Shown here: positions 16,347-25,522 of the stretch, one piece after another
Layout of the letters: every line of letters starts with the position of its first letter
Numbering within the stretch: the first letter of the stretch is position 1
NCBI RefSeq assembly: GCF_022637415.1
Contig: NZ_CP093340.1
Span: 310,001-374,000, forward strand
Origin: Luteimonas sp. S4-F44
Lineage (GTDB): Bacteria; Pseudomonadota; Gammaproteobacteria; Xanthomonadales; Xanthomonadaceae
Length of the DNA: 64,000 nucleotides
Direction of reading: 5' to 3'
Translations under genes and position numbers: made by a program
Notes under the pieces: model-generated
What the model saw: the letters and a program-made list of their open reading frames with translations, nothing else
The model's database searches: none
Told to the model about the DNA's origin: nothing

Positions 16347-18410
16347 ATGGCGCCCCAGACCCTATCGCGGCTGCTGTCGCGTCCGCGCGTTGCCGTTCTC
16401 GTTGCACTGGCCCTGCCGTTGGCCGGCCAGGCCGCAGAGGGGATGTGGACGCTCGACAATCTGCCGCGCGATGCGCTCCAGGCGCAGTACGGCTTCTCGC
16501 CCGACCAGGCCTGGATCGATCACGCGATGCAATCGTCGGTGCGATTGGCCGGCGGCTGTTCGGGCTCGTTCGTCTCGCCTGACGGCCTGGTGCTCACCAA
16601 CGCCCATTGCGTGGTCGGCTGCGTGCAGGGCCTGTCGTCGCCGCAGCGCGATCTGCAGAACGCGGGTTTCGTCGCCGATGCCCGCGGCGAAGAGCTGCAA
16701 TGTCCGGCCGAGGAGCTCAACGTGCTGCGCGCGATCACCGACGTTAGCGCGCGCGTGGCCGCGGCCGCCGAGGGCAAACAGGGCCAGGCCTATGTCGACG
16801 CGCGCAACGCCGAAAAAGCGCGCATCGAGTCGGAATGCGTCGGCGATGCGGCCGACACTACGCGCTGCGACGTCGTGGAGCTCTACAACGGCGGCCAGCA
16901 GCATCTCTACCGCTATCACCGCTATTCGGACGTGCGCCTGGTGTTCTCGCCCGAGTACGCAGTCGGCTTTTTCGGCGGCGACCCGGACAATTTCAATTTC
17001 CCGCGCTACAACCTCGATGCCGCGCTGCTGCGTGCCTACGAGAACGGCGAGCCGGCAACGGTCGAGCATCACTTCACGCTCAAGCCCGAGGGCGCGCAGG
17101 CCGGCGAGTTGGTGATGGTCACCGGCCATCCGGGCCGCACCCAGCGCCAGCTCACCGTCGCTCAGCTGGAGACGGTGCGCGATGTCAGCCTGATCAACAC
17201 GCTGCTGTGGCTGGCCGAGCGCCGCGCGATGCTCGGCGAGTACGGCCGGCTAGACGAGGAGGCCGCGCGCCAGGCGCAGTCGGACCTGACGTTCACCGAC
17301 AACAGCTACAAGGTCTACCGCGGCCAGCTGCAGGCGTTGCTCGACCCGCAGGTGTTCGCGGCCAAGCGCGCCGAGGAGGCGCGACTGCGCGAAGGCGTCG
17401 ATGCCGCGCCGTGGCGCGAGGTCGAGGCGGCGCAGGCCACGGCGCGCCAGATCGCCGTGCCCTACATGCTGCTCGAACAGGGCCGGGGCTTCGATTCTCG
17501 ATTGTTCTCGATCGCACGCACGCTGGTGCGCGGCGCCGACGAACGCACCAAGCCCAACGACGCCCGGCTGCCAGAGTTCCAGGACGCCGGCCAGGGACGC
17601 CTGCGCCAGACGCTGCTGAGCACGGCGCCCGTCTACCCGGCGTTCGAGACCGCCAAGCTCACCTGGTCGCTGACCAAGCTGCGCGAGCTGCTCGGCACCG
17701 ACGACCCGCTGGTCAAGTCGGTACTCGGCAACCGCTCGCCGGCGCAGGTGGCCAAGGCCCTGGTCGAGGGATCAACGCTGGCCGATGTCGCCGAGCGCGA
17801 ACGCTTGTGGACGGGCGGCGCCGCGGCGGTCGCGGCGTCCGACGATCCCTTCATCCGGCTCGCGCGTGCGGTCGATGCACCGGCGCGCGCGGTGCGTCAG
17901 CGTCAGGAATCGGAGGTGGGTGCGATCGAGTCGCGCGCCGCGACGCAGATCGCCAAGGTGCGCTTCGACAAGCTCGGCACCACGGTCTATCCGGATGCGA
18001 CGTTCACGCTGCGGCTGTCGTATGGCGATATCGCCGGCTGGGAGGAGAACGGCAGGGCCATCACGCCCTTCACGACGATGGCCGGGGTGTTCGCCCGCAA
18101 CACCGGCGCGGCGCCGTACGCGCTACCGCAGCGCTGGCTGGATGCCCAGGCCCGGATCGCCGGCGATACGCGCTTCAACTTCGTCAGCACCAACGACATC
18201 ATTGGCGGCAACTCCGGCAGTCCGGTCATCGATCGGGACGCGCGGGTTGTCGGCCTGGCGTTCGACGGCAACATCCATTCGCTCGGCGGCAGCTTCTGGT
18301 ACGACCCGACGCGCAACCGCACGGTCTCGGTGCACAGCGGCGCGATCGTCGAGGCGCTGAAGTCGGTGTACGGCGCTGATACGCTGGTGGACGAATTGCT
18401 GCGCAAGTAA
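16347..18410 (+). CDS. S46 family dipeptidyl peptidase, DPP7-like
   Basis: Predicted 687-residue periplasmic serine exopeptidase that removes dipeptides from peptide N-termini. A signal peptide is followed by the mature start AAEGMWTLDNLP. The chymotrypsin-like triad is visible: His in LTNAHC (near 87), Asp in FGGDPDNFNFPRY (near 215), and Ser in GGNSGSPV (near 623). The specificity residue after the Ser falls in LAFDGN, a Gly as in DPP7, whereas DPP11 has Arg there; this implies hydrophobic P1 preference. The start at 16347 is chosen because the signal peptide begins there. With the S9 peptidase in this window it suits an amino-acid-scavenging lifestyle. Confidence 0.93.
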   Translation: MAPQTLSRLLSRPRVAVLVALALPLAGQAAEGMWTLDNLPRDALQAQYGFSPDQAWIDHAMQSSVRLAGGCSGSFVSPDGLVLTNAHCVVGCVQGLSSPQRDLQNAGFVADARGEELQCPAEELNVLRAITDVSARVAAAAEGKQGQAYVDARNAEKARIESECVGDAADTTRCDVVELYNGGQQHLYRYHRYSDVRLVFSPEYAVGFFGGDPDNFNFPRYNLDAALLRAYENGEPATVEHHFTLKPEGAQAGELVMVTGHPGRTQRQLTVAQLETVRDVSLINTLLWLAERRAMLGEYGRLDEEAARQAQSDLTFTDNSYKVYRGQLQALLDPQVFAAKRAEEARLREGVDAAPWREVEAAQATARQIAVPYMLLEQGRGFDSRLFSIARTLVRGADERTKPNDARLPEFQDAGQGRLRQTLLSTAPVYPAFETAKLTWSLTKLRELLGTDDPLVKSVLGNRSPAQVAKALVEGSTLADVAERERLWTGGAAAVAASDDPFIRLARAVDAPARAVRQRQESEVGAIESRAATQIAKVRFDKLGTTVYPDATFTLRLSYGDIAGWEENGRAITPFTTMAGVFARNTGAAPYALPQRWLDAQARIAGDTRFNFVSTNDIIGGNSGSPVIDRDARVVGLAFDGNIHSLGGSFWYDPTRNRTVSVHSGAIVEALKSVYGADTLVDELLRK

Positions 18411-18463
18411 CCAGTCGCAGCAATCGATGGCTGCACGGCGCCTCGGATTCCCGGGCGCCGCCG

Positions 18464-19504
18464 CTACAGCGTCACGACCTGCCCGCGCGCTGCGCTGTCG
18501 ATGCCGGCTTGCAGCACCCGCATGACATCGAGCGCCTCGTCGAGCGTGACCGGAAGGCGTGCGCCGTCTGCGATCGCCGCACGCAGACCGGCGTAGTAAT
18601 GGCGATAGTCGCCTGCGGGAGTGGGCGAGGGCGCCTCGTGCACCGTGCCGTCCTCGCCAACGCACAGCAGGTGGCCAGGCGCTGGATCGACGCCCCAGTC
18701 CGGCCCGCCCGGACGCTGGCCGGCGCGCAGCGCGGCCTCCTGCGGATCCAGCCCGTGCTTGAACCAACTGCCGCCGGTGCCGTGCACGGCAAAGCGCAAG
18801 CCGGCGCCGGGCACCAGTGCGCCGGCGTGCAGCACCACGCGCAGGCGGCCGTAGCGCAGCACGACGTGGAACCAGTCGTCGACCTGCGCAGCATCGCGCT
18901 GCAGCGCGATGTCGGCCTGCACCGCATCGGGCAGGCCGAACAACTGCAGCGCCTGATCGACCAGATGCGGCCCCAGATCGAGCCAGAGCCCCGCACCGGG
19001 CTCGGCGCGGTCGCGCCAGCGGTCGGGGACCTCCGGTCGGAACCGGTCGAAATGCGAGTGCACCTCGGCGATGCGACCGAGCGTACCCGCCGCGACGAGC
19101 GCGCGCAGCGCGAGGAAGTCGGCGTCCCAGCGCCGGTTGTGGAACACGCTGAGCAGGCGGCCGGACGCGCGCGCCGCCTCGGCGACGGTTCGCGCCTGGT
19201 CCAGATCGATCGCCATCGGCTTGTCGATCACGACGTGGCGACCGGCGGCGAGTGCGGCGATCGCCAGCGGTGCATGCGTGGCGTTGGGCGAGGCGAGCAC
19301 GACCAGGTCGATCGCCGAGTCAGTGAATACCGCGTGCGGATCGGCGCACACGCGTGCATCGGGGTGGTCGGCGTGCACGCGGTCCGGGTCGCGCGAGACC
19401 ACCGTGTGCAACCGCAACCCGGGCGTCGCCGCGATCAGCGGCGCATGGAACACCCGGCCGGCGAGGCCGTATCCGACCAGCGCGACCTGCAGCGCATCGC
19501 CCAT
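18464..19504 (-). CDS. Gfo/Idh/MocA family NAD(P)-dependent oxidoreductase
   Basis: Predicted 346-residue dehydrogenase. The N-terminal Rossmann motif reads VALVGYGLAGRVFHAP, and LVVLASPNATHAPLA and VVIDKPMA (the family EKP-like motif) follow. The C-terminal alpha/beta domain carries the substrate site, including FHNRRWDADF and LWLDLGPHLVDQAL. The GLAGRVFHAPLI pattern resembles the YdgJ/YvaA subgroup acting on scyllo-inositol or related polyols. It lies seven bases downstream of the DUF2782 lipoprotein gene and is probably cotranscribed. The substrate is not certain. Confidence 0.9.
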   Translation of the reverse strand: MGDALQVALVGYGLAGRVFHAPLIAATPGLRLHTVVSRDPDRVHADHPDARVCADPHAVFTDSAIDLVVLASPNATHAPLAIAALAAGRHVVIDKPMAIDLDQARTVAEAARASGRLLSVFHNRRWDADFLALRALVAAGTLGRIAEVHSHFDRFRPEVPDRWRDRAEPGAGLWLDLGPHLVDQALQLFGLPDAVQADIALQRDAAQVDDWFHVVLRYGRLRVVLHAGALVPGAGLRFAVHGTGGSWFKHGLDPQEAALRAGQRPGGPDWGVDPAPGHLLCVGEDGTVHEAPSPTPAGDYRHYYAGLRAAIADGARLPVTLDEALDVMRVLQAGIDSAARGQVVTL

Positions 19505-19511
19505 CGTGGAC

Positions 19512-19805
19512 TTACCAGCCGAACAGCTTGAAGTAGGTCTGCGGGACGTCGTCGCGGTCGCTGTCGATGCTGCCGTCGCCGTCGCGGTCGTAGAGGAAGT
19601 ACGCCGGGCCGCGCGACGGCACGACCTGCACCGCGCGCAGCTGGCCGGCCACGCGGAACTCGGTGATGCGGTCGCCGTTGGATTCGGTCCGGGTCACCTG
19701 TTCGGCGTCGGCCGGGATGCCATCGGGCAGTGCGCCGCCGGGACTGGCGCAGGCGGACAACCCCAGCAGTGCGATCGCGAGCACAGCGGTACGGGAGGCG
19801 GACAT
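19512..19805 (-). CDS. DUF2782 family lipoprotein
   Basis: Predicted 97-residue exported lipoprotein of unknown function. The signal peptide ends in the lipobox LSAC with Cys at about residue 20. The mature part has the DUF2782 pattern: EQVTRTESNGDRITEFRVAG, then VVPSRGPAYFLYDRDGDGS and YFKLFGW at the end. This family sits next to polA in many Gammaproteobacteria, as here (divergent). The DRDGDGSIDSD stretch is acidic and could bind metal, which is inference. Confidence 0.88.
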   Translation of the reverse strand: MSASRTAVLAIALLGLSACASPGGALPDGIPADAEQVTRTESNGDRITEFRVAGQLRAVQVVPSRGPAYFLYDRDGDGSIDSDRDDVPQTYFKLFGW

Positions 19806-19836
19806 GGCGAATCTCCAGCGGGCGGACCGCCATTAT

Positions 19837-19866
19837 GCGCGCACGGCGTGCAACTGCCGTGCGCGC
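19837..19866. other. Perfect hairpin in the DUF2782-polA intergenic region
   Basis: GCGCGCACGGC (19837-19847) and its reverse complement (19856-19866) enclose eight bases. There is no T-tract on either side, so it is not a classical terminator. It falls in the leader of the lipoprotein gene or upstream of polA. The rest of the 260-bp gap shows only the polA -10 box. Confidence 0.5.
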
Positions 19867-20053
19867 ACCAGCGGGGGCTATTGCAGCGGGTCGTCGCTGA
19901 AGCGCCACAGCTGCGTGCAGAGCCTGTTGGCAGGTGGCGATCATCGCGACACAGTGTTCGAATTTCGTCATCGCCCGTGCGCCGGCAGGGGTTGAAGGGT
20001 GAACACCTCGGTTCAGTGGATGGGGTCGAACGCGATGCCCACGGCCGACGCCG

Positions 20054-20059
20054 TAGAAT
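20054..20059 (+). promoter_or_regulatory. Probable -10 box of a leaderless polA transcript
   Basis: TAGAAT ends six bases before the polA ATG at 20066, exactly the spacing seen at uvrD. No ribosome binding site is present. Confidence 0.5.
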
Positions 20060-20065
20060 CTGCGG

Positions 20066-22792
20066 ATGACGAAACGGCTGATTCTGATCGACGGGTCCTC
20101 GTACCTGTACCGCGCCTTCCACGCCCTGCCGCCGCTGTCCAACGCCGATGGCGAGCCGACCGGCGCGCTGTTTGGCGTGGTCAACATGCTGCGTGCCACG
20201 CTCAAGGAAGCGCCCGACTATGCGGCGTTCGTGGTCGATGCGCCGGGGCGCACGTTCCGCGACGATCTCTACGCCGCCTACAAGGCCAACCGCCCGCCGA
20301 TGCCCGATGACCTGCGCGCGCAGGTCGACCCGATGTGCGACATCGTCGAGGCACTGGGCTTCCCGATTCTGCGCGTGCCCGGCGTCGAAGCCGACGACGT
20401 GATCGGCACGCTCGCCGTACAGGCTGCCGAGGCCGGCATCGCGACGACGATCTCAACCGGCGACAAGGACTTCGCGCAGCTGGTGCGCCCGGGCATCACG
20501 CTGGTCAACACGATGAGCGGCAGCCGCATGGACAGCGAGGCGGCGGTGCATGACAAGTTCGGGGTCCGCCCCGACCAGATCGTCGACATGCTCGCGCTGA
20601 TGGGCGACAGCATCGACAACATCCCCGGCGTGCCCAAGTGCGGGCCGAAGACCGCGGCCAAGTGGCTGGCCGAGTACGAGTCGCTCGACGGCGTGATCGC
20701 GGCCGCGGCCAACATCAAGGGCAAGATCGGCGAGAACCTGCGCGAAGTGCTGGACCAGTTGCCGCTCAGCCGCAGGCTGGCGACGATCCGCACCGACGTG
20801 CCGCTCGACGGCGGGCCAGACACCCTGGTGCTGCGCCAACCCGCGACCGACGCGCTGCGCGGGCTCTACGCCCGCTACGGCTTCACCCAGGCGCTGCGCG
20901 AGCTTGACGGCGGCGGTCCGGCCGCGGCCGCCGCGACGACGGCGCCGGCATCTTCGATCGAGATTGACCCGGCCCTGTCGGCGCCGGGCGAATACGAGAC
21001 CGTGCTCACGACCGAGCGCCTCGAGGCCTGGATCGCCCAGTTGCGCGGCGCCGAGGAGTTCGCATTCGACACCGAGACCGACGCACTTGATGCGATGCGG
21101 TCCAACCTGGTCGGGTTGAGCGTGGCGGTCGAGCCGGGTCGGGCGGCCTACATTCCGCTCGGGCACGACTATCCGGGCGCGCCCGCTCAGCTCGATCGCG
21201 CCCAGGTGCTCGAGGCACTGCGTCCGGTGCTCGAGGACCCGGCACGGCGCAAACTCGGCCAGCACGGCAAGTACGACCTGCACGTGCTGCGACGGCACGG
21301 CGTCGCGCTGCGCGGCTACGCCGACGACACCCTGCTCGAGAGCTTCGTGCTCGACGCCGGCATCGCCCGGCACGACATGGACTCGCTGGCCAAGCGGCAT
21401 CTGGGCATGGACACGATCCGCTTCGAGGACGTCGCCGGCAAGGGCGCCAAGCAGATCTCGTTCTCGCAGGTCGCCATCGACGATGCGACCCGCTACGCCG
21501 CCGAAGATGCCGACATCACCTTGCGTCTGCATCGCGTGCTCAAGCCGCGGGTCGAGGCCGCACCGGGCCTGGCGCGGGTCTACGGCGAGATCGAGATGCC
21601 GTTGGTGCCGGTGCTGGCCCGGATCGAGGCCAACGGCGTGTGCATCGATGTCGACGAACTGCGCCGGCAGAGCGCCGACCTGTCCAAGCGCATGCTCGCC
21701 GCGCAGCAGAAGGCGACCGAGCTGGCCGGACGCACGTTCAATCTCGATTCGCCCAAGCAGGTCTGCGCGCTGCTGTTCGAGGAACTGGGGCTGCCGGCGG
21801 TCGTCAAGACGCCCAAGGGCCAGCCCAGCGCCAACGAAGAAGCGCTGGAGGCGATCGCCGACCACCACGAACTGCCGCGGGTGATCCTCGAGTACCGCAG
21901 TCTGGCCAAGTTGCGCGGGACCTATGTCGACAAGCTGCCGGAGATGATCAATCCCGACACCGGCCGCGTGCACACCAGCTACCACCAGGCCGGCGCGGCG
22001 ACCGGGCGGTTGTCGTCGTCCGACCCCAACCTGCAGAACATTCCGATCCGCACCGATGACGGTCGCCGCATCCGTCGTGCCTTCATCGCACCGCCGGGCC
22101 GCCGGCTGGTCGCGTGCGATTACTCGCAGATCGAGCTGCGGATCATGGCCCATCTGTCCGAGGATGCTGGCCTGATCGGCGCGTTCGAGACCGGGGTCGA
22201 CGTGCACCGCGCGACCGCAGCCGAAGTCTTCGGCCGGCCGCTCGACCAGGTGACCGCGAACGAGCGCCGTGCCGCCAAGGCGATCAACTTCGGGTTGATG
22301 TACGGCATGAGCGCGTTCGGTCTGGCCCGCAACCTCGGCGTCGGCCGCGGCGAGGCCCAGGACTACATCGCGTTGTACTTCTCTCGCTATCCGGGCGTGC
22401 GCGATTTCATGGAGCGGACCCGCCAGCAGGCGCGCGAGACCGGCTTCGTCGAGACGGTGTTCGGGCGCCGTCTGACACTGGACTTCATCCAGCGCGGCAA
22501 TGCCTCGCAGCGCGCGGGCGCCGAGCGCGCCGCGATCAATGCGCCGATGCAGGGCACCGCGGCGGACATCATCAAGCGCGCGATGGTCGCCGTCGACGCC
22601 TGGCTGGCGGACCACGCCGCGCAGGCCAAGATGATCCTGCAAGTGCACGACGAACTGGTGTTCGAGGCCGATGCCGACTTCGTCGAGCCGCTGCTGGCGG
22701 GTGTGGTGCCGAGGATGACCGAGGCCGCCCAGCTGCGCGTGCCGCTGGTGGTGGATTGCGGCGTCGGCGACAACTGGGACCAGGCGCACTGA
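20066..22792 (+). CDS. polA: DNA polymerase I
   Basis: Predicted 908-residue repair and Okazaki-fragment polymerase. The 5'-3' exonuclease domain (about 1-290) begins LILIDGSSYLYRAFHALPP and includes VEADDVIGTLA and STGDKDFAQLV. The 3'-5' exonuclease domain (about 310-500) keeps FDTETDAL near 334, so proofreading looks intact. The polymerase domain has CDYSQIELRIMAHLS (near 685), AAKAINFGLMYGMS (O helix) and LQVHDELVFE (near 860, motif C). The length is close to E. coli Pol I (928). It is followed by an sX13-like RNA, the position where Spot 42 and ErsA lie in other Gammaproteobacteria. Confidence 0.97.
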   Translation: MTKRLILIDGSSYLYRAFHALPPLSNADGEPTGALFGVVNMLRATLKEAPDYAAFVVDAPGRTFRDDLYAAYKANRPPMPDDLRAQVDPMCDIVEALGFPILRVPGVEADDVIGTLAVQAAEAGIATTISTGDKDFAQLVRPGITLVNTMSGSRMDSEAAVHDKFGVRPDQIVDMLALMGDSIDNIPGVPKCGPKTAAKWLAEYESLDGVIAAAANIKGKIGENLREVLDQLPLSRRLATIRTDVPLDGGPDTLVLRQPATDALRGLYARYGFTQALRELDGGGPAAAAATTAPASSIEIDPALSAPGEYETVLTTERLEAWIAQLRGAEEFAFDTETDALDAMRSNLVGLSVAVEPGRAAYIPLGHDYPGAPAQLDRAQVLEALRPVLEDPARRKLGQHGKYDLHVLRRHGVALRGYADDTLLESFVLDAGIARHDMDSLAKRHLGMDTIRFEDVAGKGAKQISFSQVAIDDATRYAAEDADITLRLHRVLKPRVEAAPGLARVYGEIEMPLVPVLARIEANGVCIDVDELRRQSADLSKRMLAAQQKATELAGRTFNLDSPKQVCALLFEELGLPAVVKTPKGQPSANEEALEAIADHHELPRVILEYRSLAKLRGTYVDKLPEMINPDTGRVHTSYHQAGAATGRLSSSDPNLQNIPIRTDDGRRIRRAFIAPPGRRLVACDYSQIELRIMAHLSEDAGLIGAFETGVDVHRATAAEVFGRPLDQVTANERRAAKAINFGLMYGMSAFGLARNLGVGRGEAQDYIALYFSRYPGVRDFMERTRQQARETGFVETVFGRRLTLDFIQRGNASQRAGAERAAINAPMQGTAADIIKRAMVAVDAWLADHAAQAKMILQVHDELVFEADADFVEPLLAGVVPRMTEAAQLRVPLVVDCGVGDNWDQAH

Positions 22793-22959
22793 TCCGGCCA
22801 TGCGGCCTGTGCGCATCTGGGCCGGTTCTGCTGTATTTGCCGCGCTGCGGGATGCCGACAACGTGCAGCGCGGCGGAGTAAATGCAGCCTGAATTTGCCC
22901 GAAAATTGAATGTCGCCTTCACGAACCATCAATGCGTCGGGTGGTCTCATACTCGCGAC

Positions 22960-23079
22960 AGATGCAAGGTCTGTCGCAGATCTCTCCCTTCCCCTGGAGT
23001 GATCGACCGGAACCAACAGGCTTCTCCCCGAGCCCGGTTCCCGAGCCCCGTAGGCCCCCCCTGCCTACGGGGCTTTTTT
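22960..23079 (+). ncRNA. sX13-like C-rich trans-acting small RNA
   Basis: About 120 nt downstream of polA, ending in a strong terminator. Three or four stem-loops can be drawn: GACAGA/TCTGTC (about 22958-22976); GATC-CTCC/GGAG-GATC with the loop CTTCCCCT (22988-22995); a GGAACC/GGTTCC stem enclosing GGCT/AGCC with the loop TCTCCCCG; and the terminator with loop CCCCCCT. Xanthomonas sX13 is a roughly 115-nt Hfq-independent RNA located after polA, with C-rich loops that pair with G-rich mRNA leaders. The position, size and loops here match. The 5' end is estimated from a CATACT box at 22948-22953. Confidence 0.8.
23044..23079 (+). terminator. Rho-independent terminator of the sX13-like RNA
   Basis: A perfect 12-bp stem (AGCCCCGTAGGC, 23044-23055; GCCTACGGGGCT, 23063-23074) with a seven-base C-rich loop, followed by six Ts. 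Confidence 0.93.
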
Positions 23080-23110
23080 ATGTCCGTCTCCCACGTTTGG
23101 GCGCTTGACT

Positions 23111-23171
23111 CCAAAACCGGGGTCAGAGTGCCATTTCACCTCGCGAAATAGCACTCTGACCCCGGTTTTGG
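23111..23171. repeat. REP-like inverted repeat, copy 2
   Basis: Left arm CCAAAACCGGGGTCAGAGTG (from 23111, continuing to ATTTC at 23135). The right arm at 23145-23171 is its reverse complement, with a short loop. It shares the CCGGGGTCAGAGT core with the element at 13010-13123. The remaining bases up to the rluA stop (23172-23387) show only a repeated ATCCATGG and no gene. Confidence 0.82.
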
Positions 23172-23387
23172 TCATTCATCCATGGCTGACTCACCCTCGC
23201 GGCCATCCATGGGCCGCTCGCGCAATTCCGGGTCGGCATGACGCTGCCTAACCCAAGTGGAATTTCCGTCCCGCCCTTGGGACATGCACCTCGTTCATGT
23301 CCGTCATTCAGGCGGACACCGACGATTGACGACACGCTGGAAGCGGCGTCTTTCGATCCACCGCATTCTTCCATCGCCCATGCGCTT

Positions 23388-24071
23388 CTAGAACGGCGTC
23401 GGGCAGTGCAGGCGCAGCGGTGCGCCGGTGGCGGGGTGGGGCAGTTCGAGCGATTCGGCGTGCAGCAGCAGGCGCGGGGCGCGGCGCTGTGCGGGCTCGG
23501 GCGCGTACAACGGGTCGCCGAGGATCGGATGGCCGATCGCCTGCAGATGAACGCGCAGTTGGTGGCTGCGTCCGGTCACCGGCATCAGCACCACACGGGC
23601 GACCGGGGCGCCATCGGCCGCGGTCTCGCGCCGCAGCACCCGCCAGCGCGTCAGCGCGGGCTTGCCATCGACCGGATCGATCTTCTGCCGGGGTCGCTCC
23701 GGCCAGTCGAGCAGCAGCGGCAGGTCGATCTCACCGGCATCCTCAGCCGGCCAGCCGTCGACGACCGCGATGTAGCGTTTCTCGACCCGGCGTCCCTCGA
23801 ACGCCGCCCCCAGCGCGCGCTGCGCATCCGCGCCCCGGGCCAGCAGCATCAGGCCGGAGGTCGCCATGTCCAGCCGGTGCACGACCCGGGCGTCGGGCCA
23901 CTGGGCGCGCGCGCGGGTGGCCATGCTGTCCTGCTTGTCCGGCCCGCGGCCGGGCACCGACAGCAGCCCGGCGGGCTTGTCGAAGGCCAGCACGTGGTCG
24001 TCGCCGTAGAGCTGGCGCAGACAGTCCGGCACCACATCCGGATGGGCGATGTCGAGGGCTGCGGCCGCCAT
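23388..24071 (-). CDS. rluA: RluA-family pseudouridine synthase
   Basis: Predicted 227-residue enzyme that isomerises uridine to pseudouridine; E. coli RluA acts on 23S rRNA U746 and tRNA U32. The catalytic motif VHRLDMATSGLML carries the essential Asp. The segments DLPLLLDWPERPRQK, GKPALTRWRV, VTGRSHQLRVHLQAIGHPIL and APRLLLHAESL closely follow E. coli RluA (219 residues), not the longer RluC/D with an S4 domain. It lies three bases downstream of the hemF stop and is probably cotranscribed. Confidence 0.92.
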   Translation of the reverse strand: MAAAALDIAHPDVVPDCLRQLYGDDHVLAFDKPAGLLSVPGRGPDKQDSMATRARAQWPDARVVHRLDMATSGLMLLARGADAQRALGAAFEGRRVEKRYIAVVDGWPAEDAGEIDLPLLLDWPERPRQKIDPVDGKPALTRWRVLRRETAADGAPVARVVLMPVTGRSHQLRVHLQAIGHPILGDPLYAPEPAQRRAPRLLLHAESLELPHPATGAPLRLHCPTPF

Positions 24072-24074
24072 GGA

Positions 24075-24989
24075 TCAGGCCAGTTCGGCGAGCCAGTCGC
24101 GCGGGCGCAGGTAGTCGGCCAGCCGCGCCTCGGCGCTGTCGGCCTCGGGCGTGTAGCCGTACTCCCAGCGCACGCGCGGTGGCAGGCTCATCAGGATCGA
24201 TTCGGCGCGCCCGCCCGACTGCAGCCCGAACAGCGTGCCGCGGTCGTAGACCAGGTTGAACTCGACGTAGCGGCCGCGGCGATAGAGCTGGAACTCGCGC
24301 TCGCGCTCGCCGTAGGGCGTGTCGCGGCGTCGCGCGACGATCGGCAGATAGGCATCGAGAAAACCATCACCGACGGCCCGCATGTAGGCGAACTCGTGCT
24401 CGAAATCGCCGTGCTGGTCGTCGAAGAACAGCCCGCCCACGCCCCGCGTCTCGGCGCGGTGGCCCAGGAAGAAGTACTGGTCGCACCAGCGCTTGTGGGC
24501 TTCGTAGCGTGCCTGGCCGCCGAACGGCTCGCACAGCGCCCGCGCGGTGCGGTGCCAGTGCGCGATGTCCTCGTCGACCGGGTAGAACGGGGTCAGATCG
24601 AAGCCGCCGCCGAACCACCAGGCCACCACCTCGCCGTCGCGCATCGCGCGGAAGTGGCGCACATTGGCGTGGGTCGTGGGCAGGTGCGGGTTGCGCGGGT
24701 GGAACACCAGCGACACGCCGGTGGCGCGCCACGACGCGCCGGCCAGTTCCGGCCGGTGGGTGCTGGCCGAGGGCGGCAGCCGGGTGCCGCTGACGTCCGA
24801 GAAGCCGATGCCGGCCTGCTCGAACACCGCGCCATCGCGCAGCACGCGGGTTCTGCCGCCGCCGCCTTCGGCGCGCTGCCACAGGTCCTCGGCGAACCGG
24901 GCCTGGCCGTCGGCCTGCTCGATCGCGGCGCAGATGCGGTCCTGCAGCCCGGTGAGGTAGTCCCGGACCGTGTCGAAAGTGTCATTCAT
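24075..24989 (-). CDS. hemF: Oxygen-dependent coproporphyrinogen-III oxidase
   Basis: Predicted 304-residue soluble enzyme that decarboxylates coproporphyrinogen III to protoporphyrinogen IX with O2 in haem synthesis. Family motifs are clear: [72 protein letters not shown] and ESILMSLPP. The ATG at 24989 is preferred over 24998 because the latter lies inside a probable -10 box, which would make the transcript leaderless. It heads a unit with rluA. Confidence 0.97.
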   Translation of the reverse strand: MNDTFDTVRDYLTGLQDRICAAIEQADGQARFAEDLWQRAEGGGGRTRVLRDGAVFEQAGIGFSDVSGTRLPPSASTHRPELAGASWRATGVSLVFHPRNPHLPTTHANVRHFRAMRDGEVVAWWFGGGFDLTPFYPVDEDIAHWHRTARALCEPFGGQARYEAHKRWCDQYFFLGHRAETRGVGGLFFDDQHGDFEHEFAYMRAVGDGFLDAYLPIVARRRDTPYGEREREFQLYRRGRYVEFNLVYDRGTLFGLQSGGRAESILMSLPPRVRWEYGYTPEADSAEARLADYLRPRDWLAELA

Positions 24990-24996
24990 CCGGGGC

Positions 24997-25002
24997 ATTG
25001 TA
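24997..25002 (-). promoter_or_regulatory. Probable -10 box of a leaderless hemF transcript
   Basis: Minus-strand TACAAT ends seven bases before the hemF ATG at 24989. The upstream ATG at 24998 falls within the box, so this position decides the start. Confidence 0.45.
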
Positions 25003-25033
25003 GGTGCGCCGCCCCGCTCGGCATTGATCCGGG

Positions 25034-25522
25034 TCAATCCTTGCTGGCCGGCGCGTAGGCCCGGTGCCACTGCTGCAGCCGGGCCGCGAGCGCGTCGGCA
25101 CCCAGGCCGTAGGTGTCGGGCAGGGCGCCGTGGAAGCCACTCAGGCCGCGGTTGACCCGCCGCAGCCGCGCGCCGTGATCGACGTGCGGGGCGAAGTCGA
25201 GTCCGACGACCGGGTGCAGGCCGACCCGGGTGGTGCCGAACCGGGCGATGTCGCTCCAGGCCAGGTGCGTGGTGCGGAACAGCGCGCGCAGTTCCAGGCC
25301 GTTCGCATCGAGCCGGAGGTGATGGGCGCCTGGCAGCAGCCCGGCCAACGCGACGAGTGTGCAGGCCCCGAAGATCCCGCCCAGGCCCCAGGCGACCGCG
25401 GGCTGGCGGCCGCCGATCGCGACCGCCAGCCCGACCAGCGCCAGCGACACGGCCAGCAGCGCCAGCCGTTTCCACGGCGCCGGCCGCAGCAGTTCGACCG
25501 CCGGCAGCGGCGCAGGCGTCAC
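25034..25522 (-). CDS. PH-like (STM3941-type) small membrane protein
   Basis: Predicted 162-residue inner-membrane protein. After a short N-terminal tail ([14 protein letters not shown]) come two hydrophobic segments (about residues 18-35 and 42-62). A soluble domain then carries [20 protein letters not shown] and [16 protein letters not shown], a pattern common in PH-like membrane proteins of unknown role. I chose the GTG at 25522 because it overlaps the stop of the S9 peptidase gene (GTGA), implying translational coupling. A longer start at 25627 would overlap the peptidase by over 100 bases. Confidence 0.7.
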   Translation of the reverse strand: MTPAPLPAVELLRPAPWKRLALLAVSLALVGLAVAIGGRQPAVAWGLGGIFGACTLVALAGLLPGAHHLRLDANGLELRALFRTTHLAWSDIARFGTTRVGLHPVVGLDFAPHVDHGARLRRVNRGLSGFHGALPDTYGLGADALAARLQQWHRAYAPASKD

